A stretch of 5,528 bases of DNA from Akkermansia sp. (lineage in GTDB: Bacteria > Verrucomicrobiota > Verrucomicrobiia > Verrucomicrobiales > Akkermansiaceae), in assembly GCA_017628435.1 (NCBI GenBank), contig JAGBZE010000205.1, positions 1 through 5,528 on the forward strand, read 5' to 3'. Position numbers and translations under genes: made by a program. Below are positions 1 through 5,528 of the stretch, piece after piece (position 1 is the stretch's first letter; each line of letters starts with the position of its first letter). Under the pieces are notes generated by a model that was given only the letters and a program-made list of their open reading frames with translations, was not told the origin of the DNA and ran no database searches.

Positions 1-1
1 A

Positions 2-1474
2 AGTTCCCTACTCCTTTCCTGCCTGATGCTGGGTCTCGGCGTTGCTGAAGCAACGCAGCTGTACACGATTACACTTTCCTCGTCTGAACAGTTCAAAGAC
101 TGCACAGTCAGCTATAAGAGCGACGAAACCACGAAATTCGAAGGTATCGACAAAGATGGCAATAAGGTAACAAAAGAGGTTCCCACTGCCGACATCACTG
201 CAATGCGCGAAAAAGTCAAAGAGGAAAACAGCGAGGCAGGTAAAGTCGGTGTAGAAGAAGCCCCTGCAGCGGAAGAAGAACAGCAAGAGCCTATAGCAGA
301 TGGCAACATCTCTCAGCGTGAAGGCGAGAACAAGGCTAAAGATGCCACATTGAGACTTCGCGAAATGATGGCAACTCTGGACAGCCAGATGGCAAAAATC
401 AGCAAGCCCAGTCGCTCTCTGGTCAGCCAGGTTAATCAGGCCAAGAGACGAGTTACTGCCCAGCTGAGCGATATGGACAAGCGTTCGCTGGAAGTTGCAC
501 GCCTCCAGGATGAATTCAACGAAGCAGGTGCCGCCGATTTTACATTTGACAAGGTAAGCGTAGAGCAACGCACCCAGTATGAGCGCGACGGCAAGGCTGC
601 CTATAAGGCCATGAAAATTGACATGAAGGAGCGCAAGGGGCGTCGCAAGGTCGCAGGCCTTGATAAGTTTGAAATTCTTCGTGAAAACTACCAGGGCATT
701 CCCGAATACCGCGAAGCATATGGGTGGTATGTCAAAACCTTGTATGCCCTGGAAAAGAAATGGTCTGCAATGCACAAAAAGGAAAACAACCTCCGCCAGC
801 GATTGCAGTCTGAGAAACGCAGTCTCCGCGCACGTCAGGACGAAGCTCAATACAAGGACATTGCAGCCAAGCTCAAGGAGGAAGGAGACGACATCGCAAA
901 GGTTTGGTTTGTACCGCCCACAACAAACCTTAAAATGCTTAATATCAGCGTAAACAAGGTAAAAGATGCTATTCGTCGCAATGAAGACCGCCCCCTTGAT
1001 AAGGAAGTAGGCACTGTGCCAGCCCTCTTGGAGGAATACTGGAATAAGATGGACGAAGCCCGCATGGCCATGATAACGGGTAACCTTGAAGGCGCAGAGC
1101 AAATGCTCCGAGATAACAAAGCCTACGAACACATTGTCCGCCTTAAGACCTACCTGATTCCTAACGAATACAGAAATCCGATTATCGAGCAGCATAGGGA
1201 AATGGAAAAGGAGATTCGCACGCGCTCACGCAATTACTCTAACCTGAAGCGCCAGCTGGAACGCGCTATTGAAGCTCTGGATCGTGTCACTAATGCCGCT
1301 AATGCCCAGCTTGAAAGCGCCATGAGCGCAGTGCAGAAGGAACTGGACTCTGACGCAGGGGAAAACACCATGGAAGTTGAAAAAGAGAAAACCACCCAGG
1401 AGGCAGTAAAGCACCCCGCTACAGACAATAACCCTGCTGCCACAAACCAGCCCGCAGCGGCTCCGCAGAAGTAA
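2..1474 (+). CDS. Secreted charged coiled-coil protein, function unknown (5' end outside window)
   Basis: Function not recognised. The frame is open from base 2, and its first residues (SSLLLSCLMLGLGVAEA) form the hydrophobic core and cleavage region of a signal peptide. The true start therefore lies just upstream of the window, and the ATG at 26 is internal. Counting from base 2, 490 residues are visible. Residues about 18-62 look like a small beta-rich module (YTITLSSSEQFKDCTVSY, then a DKDGN turn). Residues 68-100 are a Glu/Ala-rich linker. Residues about 105-175 and 395-450 have strong coiled-coil character. The part between is helical and rich in Lys, Arg and Glu, with a YWNKMDEA/GNLEGAEQML stretch near 346-368. 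The last 40 residues are Ala/Pro/Asn/Thr-rich and probably disordered. No catalytic motif is visible. It probably acts in the periplasm or at the envelope, as a structural or scaffold protein (inference). It ends 13 bases before the next gene on the same strand. Confidence 0.85.
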   Translation, partial: SSLLLSCLMLGLGVAEATQLYTITLSSSEQFKDCTVSYKSDETTKFEGIDKDGNKVTKEVPTADITAMREKVKEENSEAGKVGVEEAPAAEEEQQEPIADGNISQREGENKAKDATLRLREMMATLDSQMAKISKPSRSLVSQVNQAKRRVTAQLSDMDKRSLEVARLQDEFNEAGAADFTFDKVSVEQRTQYERDGKAAYKAMKIDMKERKGRRKVAGLDKFEILRENYQGIPEYREAYGWYVKTLYALEKKWSAMHKKENNLRQRLQSEKRSLRARQDEAQYKDIAAKLKEEGDDIAKVWFVPPTTNLKMLNISVNKVKDAIRRNEDRPLDKEVGTVPALLEEYWNKMDEARMAMITGNLEGAEQMLRDNKAYEHIVRLKTYLIPNEYRNPIIEQHREMEKEIRTRSRNYSNLKRQLERAIEALDRVTNAANAQLESAMSAVQKELDSDAGENTMEVEKEKTTQEAVKHPATDNNPAATNQPAAAPQK

Positions 1475-1487
1475 CCTCTCATTTCAC

Positions 1488-1898
1488 ATGAAGATATCGT
1501 ATCTTCCAGCACTACTGCTGATGACACCAGCTCTGCACGCAGCGCCAGAAGCAGCGCTTCCCGGTGTGGTCAAGGAAGCCTTTGATGCCTACTCTCATCT
1601 TCCCGGGGTTCTGGTGCCAATCATGCAGAAAGCACAGGATACGAAAAGTGCAAATGCATGTGCCACGGAACTGAAGCAAGCGCTCATCCACGTATACAAC
1701 GTACGAGAAAAGCTGCATAATCTACCACGGCTCACCCCTTCCCAGAACCAGCAGGTCCGGCAGCAGTATGAACAAATAATGCGCAAGGAATGGGGACGTA
1801 TGTATGATGAAATTTCACGGCTTCAGGGCAACCGCTGTTTCCAATCTGCCGATTTTGCAGAAGTTTTCCGACTGCTGTGCATGATGATAGAAAAATGA
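1488..1898 (+). CDS. Small secreted helical protein, upstream member of a tandem paralog pair
   Basis: Function not recognised. The product is 136 residues with a signal peptide (MKISYLPALLLMTPALHA, cleavage near residue 18) and a mature part of about 118 mostly helical residues. The core is a DTKSANACATELKQAL helix, an NLPRLTP turn at 78-84, and a Tyr/Arg-Lys helix (Y94, R99, K100). Three cysteines remain after cleavage (C58, C117, C131), so a disulfide is possible if the protein is exported. Residues 40-130 align without gaps to residues 51-141 of the next gene, sharing an IM pair, NLP.L, Y, RK, R and S. The ATG at 1488 is chosen because it gives a clean signal peptide; no Shine-Dalgarno site precedes it. 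The stop overlaps the next start (ATGA, 1895-1898), which suggests translational coupling. The pattern recalls a small secreted protein family I associate with Verrucomicrobiota, from memory only. Confidence 0.82.
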   Translation: MKISYLPALLLMTPALHAAPEAALPGVVKEAFDAYSHLPGVLVPIMQKAQDTKSANACATELKQALIHVYNVREKLHNLPRLTPSQNQQVRQQYEQIMRKEWGRMYDEISRLQGNRCFQSADFAEVFRLLCMMIEK

Positions 1899-2338
1899 AA
1901 ACACCCCTGTTTCTTCTCTCAATTCTACTTTGTCTGGTCCCAGTTAAGGCAGACGTTATCGTCGGGAACGCTTCATCAAAGGAAGCAGCTAATCCTGTAC
2001 TCCCGGAAGGAGAACGCCGCATACGCGGAGGAATTGTCATTCTGGGAAAAATGTGTCAAATCATGGCTGAAATCAACAGCCACGAAACAGCGGAAGCATC
2101 AGTACCAAAGCTCATGCGCCTTCTTGAGGAAATGCAGGCATGGACTCAATCTTTTTCCAATCTGCCTCCGCTCAGTGAACCGGAAGCTCTGGCATACGAG
2201 GAGCGATATCTTCCAGCCATTCGCAAAATCAATAGCATTATCGAAGCCCATGCAGCACGAGTAGCGGCTGCTGAGTATTACGGTTCCCGCAACCTTCCTG
2301 CAGTACTGGTGCGCTTTGCGCAACTGGGACAACCCTGA
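1895..2338 (+). CDS. Small secreted helical protein, downstream member of a tandem paralog pair
   Basis: Function not recognised. The product is 147 residues with a signal peptide (MKTPLFLLSILLCLVPVKA, cleavage near residue 19). The mature part has a short polar linker, then helices built around NSHETAEASVPKLMRLLEEM (61-80), an NLPPLSE turn (89-95), Y105, R110-K111 and a C-terminal YYGSRNLPAVLVRF segment. It aligns without gaps to the preceding gene, so both are likely secreted helical-bundle proteins of one family. The frame could open at a GTG at 1877, but that would place charged residues (HDDRK) before the signal peptide and overlap the neighbour by 22 bases. The ATG at 1895, with its 4-base ATGA overlap, fits better. 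C13 is not in a proper lipobox because Leu precedes it, so a lipoprotein is unlikely. The next gene follows after 27 bases. Confidence 0.82.
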   Translation: MKTPLFLLSILLCLVPVKADVIVGNASSKEAANPVLPEGERRIRGGIVILGKMCQIMAEINSHETAEASVPKLMRLLEEMQAWTQSFSNLPPLSEPEALAYEERYLPAIRKINSIIEAHAARVAAAEYYGSRNLPAVLVRFAQLGQP

Positions 2339-2365
2339 TTTCCTCTTCAACTTACATCTATAACC

Positions 2366-3610
2366 ATGGCTACAATACGACCTTTTGCAGCAATACGCCC
2401 CCCCAGGGAATACGCAGAGCAGGTATCCTGCCTGCCGTATGATGTGATGAACCATCGCGAAGCCTGCGCTATGGCTGCAGGCAATGCCTCTTCCTACCTG
2501 CATATCTGCCGTGCAGATATCGATACCAGCGAAGAAGAGATTCACGATGCCATCACCTACGAAAAAAGCCGGGAAAACCTGCTGAACTTCATTCAGAAAG
2601 GATTCTTGATGCGCGAAAATAAGCCCTGCTACTACATCTACCGCCAGATGATGTGGGGACGCGTGCAGACTGGCATAGTAGGCTGTGCCAGCGTAGATGA
2701 ATACCTGGACGGCACCATCAAGAAGCATGAGCTCACCCGCAAGGAAAAAGAGCTGGACCGCATCAACCACTTTGACACCTGTTCCACCCAGACGGAGCCT
2801 GTTTTTCTAGCCTATCGCAAACACGAGGGCATCTCCTCCACCATTCTTGAATGGATTAAATTCCACAAGCCAGAATATGAATTCACCAGCGATGATGGCG
2901 TGACCCACCTGCTCTGGCCGGTAACGGACGACGAAGCCATTTCCTCCATACGCAAGGGATTTGAAGAAGTTCCTGTTCTCTACATTGCCGATGGTCACCA
3001 CCGCACAGCCTCCAGCGCGGCAGTATCTGCAAAGCGCCGCTCCCAGCACCCTGACTACACAGGTGAGGAGGAATTCAATTTCCTCATGGCCGTTACCTTC
3101 TGCGACGAAGACCTCTTCATCATGGACTACAACCGCGTTGTGTTCGACCTCAATGGTCTGAGCGAGGGAGACTTCATCAACACCATCAGTGAGAAATTCT
3201 CTGTATCCACAGCAGCACCGGGCGTCCCGTATGCCCCCCGAGCAAAACACGAGTTCGGCATGTTCCTGGGAGGCAAGTGGTACATCCTCACCGCCAAAGA
3301 CGGCACCTTCAACGCCACACACCCCATCGAAAGCCTGGACTGCGCTATTCTGCAGAGCAACCTGCTGGCCCCGGTTCTTGGCATTACAGATCCCCGCACC
3401 AGCGAACGTATCGACTTTGTAGGCGGCATCCGCGGGTTGGCCGAGCTGGAATCCCGCGCTGGCACAACAGGCGTAGCATTCGCGCTTTACCCGGTCACCA
3501 TGGCAGATCTCTTCAACGTGGCTGACAGTGGCGAAATCATGCCCCCGAAATCCACCTGGTTTGAGCCGAAGCTGCGCAGTGGCCTCTTTGCTCACGAAAT
3601 TGAACAATAA
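2366..3610 (+). CDS. DUF1015 family protein (COG4198), serine-locus companion of SerA
   Basis: Full-length DUF1015 protein of 414 residues, close to the usual length for the family. Hallmarks seen are the N-terminal RPFAAIRPP (5-13), PYDV (24-27), KKHELTRKEKE with H121-E122, the central YIADGHHRTASS (206-217) and the C-terminal PPKSTWFEPKLRSGLF (393-408). There is no signal peptide or membrane segment, so it should be cytoplasmic. The biochemical role of the family is not settled to my knowledge. Members are often found beside serA or serC, as here, where serA starts 19 bases downstream. The GHHR element resembles the conserved motif of ParB/Srx-fold proteins, a fold that includes free-serine kinases (archaeal SerK, staphylococcal SbnI). 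A nucleotide-using or phosphotransfer step in serine metabolism is therefore possible but unproven. The ATG at 2366 gives the typical family N-terminus, and there is no clear ribosome binding site before it. Confidence 0.93.
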   Translation: MATIRPFAAIRPPREYAEQVSCLPYDVMNHREACAMAAGNASSYLHICRADIDTSEEEIHDAITYEKSRENLLNFIQKGFLMRENKPCYYIYRQMMWGRVQTGIVGCASVDEYLDGTIKKHELTRKEKELDRINHFDTCSTQTEPVFLAYRKHEGISSTILEWIKFHKPEYEFTSDDGVTHLLWPVTDDEAISSIRKGFEEVPVLYIADGHHRTASSAAVSAKRRSQHPDYTGEEEFNFLMAVTFCDEDLFIMDYNRVVFDLNGLSEGDFINTISEKFSVSTAAPGVPYAPRAKHEFGMFLGGKWYILTAKDGTFNATHPIESLDCAILQSNLLAPVLGITDPRTSERIDFVGGIRGLAELESRAGTTGVAFALYPVTMADLFNVADSGEIMPPKSTWFEPKLRSGLFAHEIEQ

Positions 3611-3629
3611 CAATTCAATAAAAAGATTT

Positions 3630-5198
3630 ATGAAAATCCTTATTCCGACCAAACTTGATAAAGCAGCCTCTGCGACCTTGATTGCCGCTGGCTACAATGT
3701 AGTGCAGGACGATTCTGTGTCCATTGAGGAATTGGTGAACGCCAACCTTGATGCTGCCGGTATCATCGTGCGTTCTGAAAAAGTTACCCCCGCCATCATT
3801 GACTCACTGCCCGGTCTCAAATGCGTCATCCGCGCCGGCGCTGGTTACGACAACATCGATTATGTGTATGCCCGTACTAAGAACATCGATGTCATGAACA
3901 CACCCGGAGCCAACTCCAACGCTGTGGCAGAGGAAGTAATTGCCATGATTCTGGCAGCATACCGATATGTGGTGCCGGCAGATGTAACCACACGCGCCGG
4001 CGAATGGAACAAGAAGCATTACATGGGCCGAGAACTTACCAACAAGACAGTTGGCATTCTCGGCCTCGGTAACATCGGACGACTGCTCGTCAAGCGTCTG
4101 CAGGGCTTCGAATGCAAGGTTCTGGGCTATGACCACTTCCTCTCTAAGCAGCGCGCCATGAATATCGGTGCAACACCTACGGAGATGGATGAAATATTCG
4201 CAGAAGCAGACATCATCTCGCTGCATGTTCCCGGCGGTCCCGCCACACGCAACCTCATCAATGCCGAACTCATCGGCAAGATGAAGGATGGCGCTATGCT
4301 CATCAACTGCTCGCGCTACGGCGTGGTTGATGAAGATGCCATCCGCGCAGCCAAGGCCGCAGGCAAGAACATCATCTACTGCACAGACGTGCATCCCAAG
4401 GATGCAGCAGCTATGCAGCCCAGCGCCGATGTGGCCGACCTGCTGTTGCCGCACCTGGGGGCCAACACCCAGGAGGCAAACAAGAACGCAGCCATGCGTG
4501 CGGCTCAGCAGATGATTGACTTCTTCACCAAGGGCGACACCTCATGCGTCATCAACGCAGAACGTCCGGTAGACCTGCACCCGGCCCAGCTTCAACTGGC
4601 GGCCATGCTGGGCAAACTGGCATACCAGGCCGGTGGATGCAAGCCTATCCGCAAGATTGAATGTACCTTCTACAACAACCTGCGTTCCTTCCGCAAGTGG
4701 TTCACCCCATGGATTCTGCAAGGCGCAGTTCCCGGAGCCGAACACGGGCTTATGCCGGCAGCCGCAGAAACATCTTTCCGCGAGCACGGCATTGTGTACA
4801 AAGCTCGCGAACCCAAGGACGACAAGCTCTATGATGATGCTCTGACCATTGACATCCACATGGAAGTAGACGGACAGCAAATTATCAGCAGCGTACGTGG
4901 TATCGTGGTGGATGGAAACCCGGTTGTTTCCCGGATTGCCGAATTTGACCATCTATATGCCACACTGGGCGGCAACACCATTGTGCTGCGCTACGCAGAC
5001 CGCCCCGGCGTTGTGGCGGCCATTGGCCAGGCTCTCTCCCTGGCAGGTATCAACATTGAGAATATTGTAGCCCCCACAGACCACAAAAGCGGCGATTCCC
5101 TCGCCGTCATCAAGACGAACATACCTATCTCCGATGACCAGCTTCAGGCTATAGCAAAAACTATTTCCGCCAAGCTTGCATTCGCCATCTCAATGTAA
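3630..5198 (+). CDS. serA: D-3-phosphoglycerate dehydrogenase, long form with ACT domain
   Basis: Catalyses NAD-dependent oxidation of 3-phosphoglycerate to 3-phosphohydroxypyruvate, the first step of the phosphorylated serine pathway, in the cytoplasm. At 522 residues it matches the long form of the family. In order: a substrate-binding part with VRSE (R48), RAGAGYDNID and MNTPGANSNAVAE (89-101); a Rossmann domain with GLGNIG (145-150) and D168, which favours NAD over NADP; catalytic R229 in NCSRYGVVDE and H275 in LPHLGANT; an intervening domain of about 305-445; and a C-terminal ACT domain with DRPGV (457-461) and AGINI. The usual catalytic Glu is replaced by Asp at the aligned position (D258). 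Y455, D457 and N475 align with the serine-binding residues of the Mycobacterium tuberculosis enzyme, so serine feedback inhibition is likely. The frame is open from 3528, but an earlier start would overlap the DUF1015 gene by 83 bases and add 34 unrelated residues; the ATG at 3630 begins the normal MKILIPTKLD. A terminator follows. Confidence 0.96.
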   Translation: MKILIPTKLDKAASATLIAAGYNVVQDDSVSIEELVNANLDAAGIIVRSEKVTPAIIDSLPGLKCVIRAGAGYDNIDYVYARTKNIDVMNTPGANSNAVAEEVIAMILAAYRYVVPADVTTRAGEWNKKHYMGRELTNKTVGILGLGNIGRLLVKRLQGFECKVLGYDHFLSKQRAMNIGATPTEMDEIFAEADIISLHVPGGPATRNLINAELIGKMKDGAMLINCSRYGVVDEDAIRAAKAAGKNIIYCTDVHPKDAAAMQPSADVADLLLPHLGANTQEANKNAAMRAAQQMIDFFTKGDTSCVINAERPVDLHPAQLQLAAMLGKLAYQAGGCKPIRKIECTFYNNLRSFRKWFTPWILQGAVPGAEHGLMPAAAETSFREHGIVYKAREPKDDKLYDDALTIDIHMEVDGQQIISSVRGIVVDGNPVVSRIAEFDHLYATLGGNTIVLRYADRPGVVAAIGQALSLAGINIENIVAPTDHKSGDSLAVIKTNIPISDDQLQAIAKTISAKLAFAISM

Positions 5199-5221
5199 TC
5201 CTAATCAAACAAAACCAAAAG

Positions 5222-5260
5222 AAAAGGAACGACAGACACACTCTGGCGTTCCTTTTTTTT
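5222..5260 (+). terminator. Rho-independent terminator after serA
   Basis: A perfect 10-base-pair stem is formed by AAAAGGAACG (5222-5231) and CGTTCCTTTT (5247-5256). Inside it, after one A/G mismatch, a further 4-base-pair stem (CAGA 5233-5236 with TCTG 5242-5245) closes a CACAC loop. An unbroken run of eight T covers 5253-5260. It begins 24 bases after the serA stop and should end the five-gene transcript. The A-rich flank on the left could make it work weakly on the other strand as well, but no convergent gene is visible. Confidence 0.93.
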
Positions 5261-5269
5261 ATTATTTTC

Positions 5270-5298
5270 TTGTACAACCTGACAGCAGATGTTATTCT
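5270..5298 (+). promoter_or_regulatory. Possible sigma-70-type promoter for the last gene
   Basis: TTGTAC (5270-5275) and TATTCT (5293-5298) are separated by exactly 17 bases. They resemble -35 and -10 boxes, although the -35 matches the consensus at only about half its positions. The site lies between the serA terminator and the ATG at 5308, where a new promoter would be needed. Transcription would start near 5305, leaving almost no 5' leader. This is a prediction from spacing and position only. Confidence 0.4.
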
Positions 5299-5307
5299 GT
5301 ACGCCAT

Positions 5308-5528
5308 ATGACAGAAGTCCTGCGTTATTATTGGCAACGCCTTGCTCCCTTTATCGGTGTCTACATATTCTTCGAGCTTATAGAACTTATCCTGCTGCTC
5401 TGCATGGGAGTCGCGCAACCTGCTGAGGGTGATAAGCTGGAATCCGTGCTTTCCTTCATTAACGAAAATTCAGCATGTTTCCTCTTTTCTATTCTTCCCT
5501 ACCTGATTTACCTGAATGTATTACCAGG
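5308..5528 (+). CDS. Putative membrane protein, N-terminal part (3' end outside window)
   Basis: Function not recognised. The frame is open from the ATG at 5308 to the end of the window (73 codons plus two bases), so the gene continues beyond it. The N-terminus MTEVLRYYWQRLAPF is amphipathic and is followed by a likely membrane helix (about 14-36) that contains two Glu residues, E23 and E26. A short polar loop (37-55) leads to a second hydrophobic segment (about 56-73). There is no cleavable signal peptide, so it is probably an inner-membrane protein with several helices. No start codon lies in frame between the terminator and 5308, and the next Met (residue 33) would lose the first helix. 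No Shine-Dalgarno site is present. The terminator and a possible promoter in front suggest a separate transcription unit from serA. Confidence 0.75.
   Translation, partial: MTEVLRYYWQRLAPFIGVYIFFELIELILLLCMGVAQPAEGDKLESVLSFINENSACFLFSILPYLIYLNVLP

Noticed and set aside
20..22. Lipoprotein cysteine in the first gene's signal peptide
   Set aside because: LLSC resembles a lipobox, but the hydrophobic core continues for about eight residues after the Cys and ends in a VAEA cleavage site, so signal peptidase I is more likely.
8..1195. A 395-codon open frame on the minus strand
   Set aside because: It lies fully opposite the charged coiled-coil gene, and its Phe/Cys/Leu-rich product is what the reverse of Lys/Glu/Ala codons gives. 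It has no motif or start context. It is a shadow of that gene.
1877..1894. GTG start for the second small secreted protein
   Set aside because: It would add HDDRK before the signal peptide. The ATG at 1895 gives a clean signal peptide and a standard 4-base overlap.
2310..2325. GCGC-TTT-GCGC inverted repeat as a terminator between the small genes and DUF1015
   Set aside because: It is inside the coding sequence, the stem is only four base pairs and no T run follows.
3528..3629. A 34-residue N-terminal extension of SerA
   Set aside because: It overlaps the end of the DUF1015 gene in another frame and is not SerA-like. The ATG at 3630 starts the normal family N-terminus.
2807..3652. A 281-codon minus-strand open frame opposite DUF1015
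   Set aside because: The + strand gene has all family motifs, and the antisense product shows no recognisable domain.
3804..4454. A 216-codon minus-strand open frame opposite serA
   Set aside because: It is opposite the conserved catalytic and NAD-binding region of SerA and is explained by codon bias.

Overview
The window reads as one strand of a compact bacterial chromosome, with roughly balanced GC by eye. Five genes lie head to tail on the + strand with gaps of -4 to 27 bases. They end at a strong rho-independent terminator at 5222-5260. A sixth gene, cut by the window edge, starts just after it. The organism is not identified with certainty. Small secreted helical proteins with an 'A.A..(P/T).L..L' core, near absence of Shine-Dalgarno sites, and a long-form SerA beside DUF1015 remind me of gut Verrucomicrobiota (Akkermansia-like). 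That is an inference from memory, not a search result.

Layout. Bases 2-1474: a secreted, highly charged, largely helical and coiled-coil protein whose start codon lies just outside the window. Bases 1488-1898 and 1895-2338: two small secreted proteins joined by an ATGA stop/start overlap. They align without gaps over 91 residues, so they look like an old tandem duplication. Bases 2366-3610: a full-length DUF1015 (COG4198) protein with its ADGHHR and PKSTWFEPK motifs. Bases 3630-5198: a long-form D-3-phosphoglycerate dehydrogenase (SerA) with catalytic, NAD-binding, intervening and ACT regulatory domains. Bases 5308-5528: the N-terminal part of an unrecognised membrane protein, possibly read from its own promoter at 5270-5298.

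How they work together. SerA commits 3-phosphoglycerate to serine synthesis, and its ACT domain carries residues expected to bind serine. DUF1015 proteins are often found beside serine-synthesis genes but have no settled function. The ADGHHR motif invites comparison with ParB/Srx-fold free-serine kinases. The three upstream genes encode exported proteins of unknown role. They share the transcription direction and tight spacing of the DUF1015-serA pair, with no terminator visible between them, so all five could be one transcript. Whether the envelope genes and the serine genes are linked in function cannot be told from the sequence.

There is no sign of a mobile element, CRISPR array, tRNA or rRNA, and no gene-free stretch over 300 bases. 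The long minus-strand open frames are shadows of the + strand genes.
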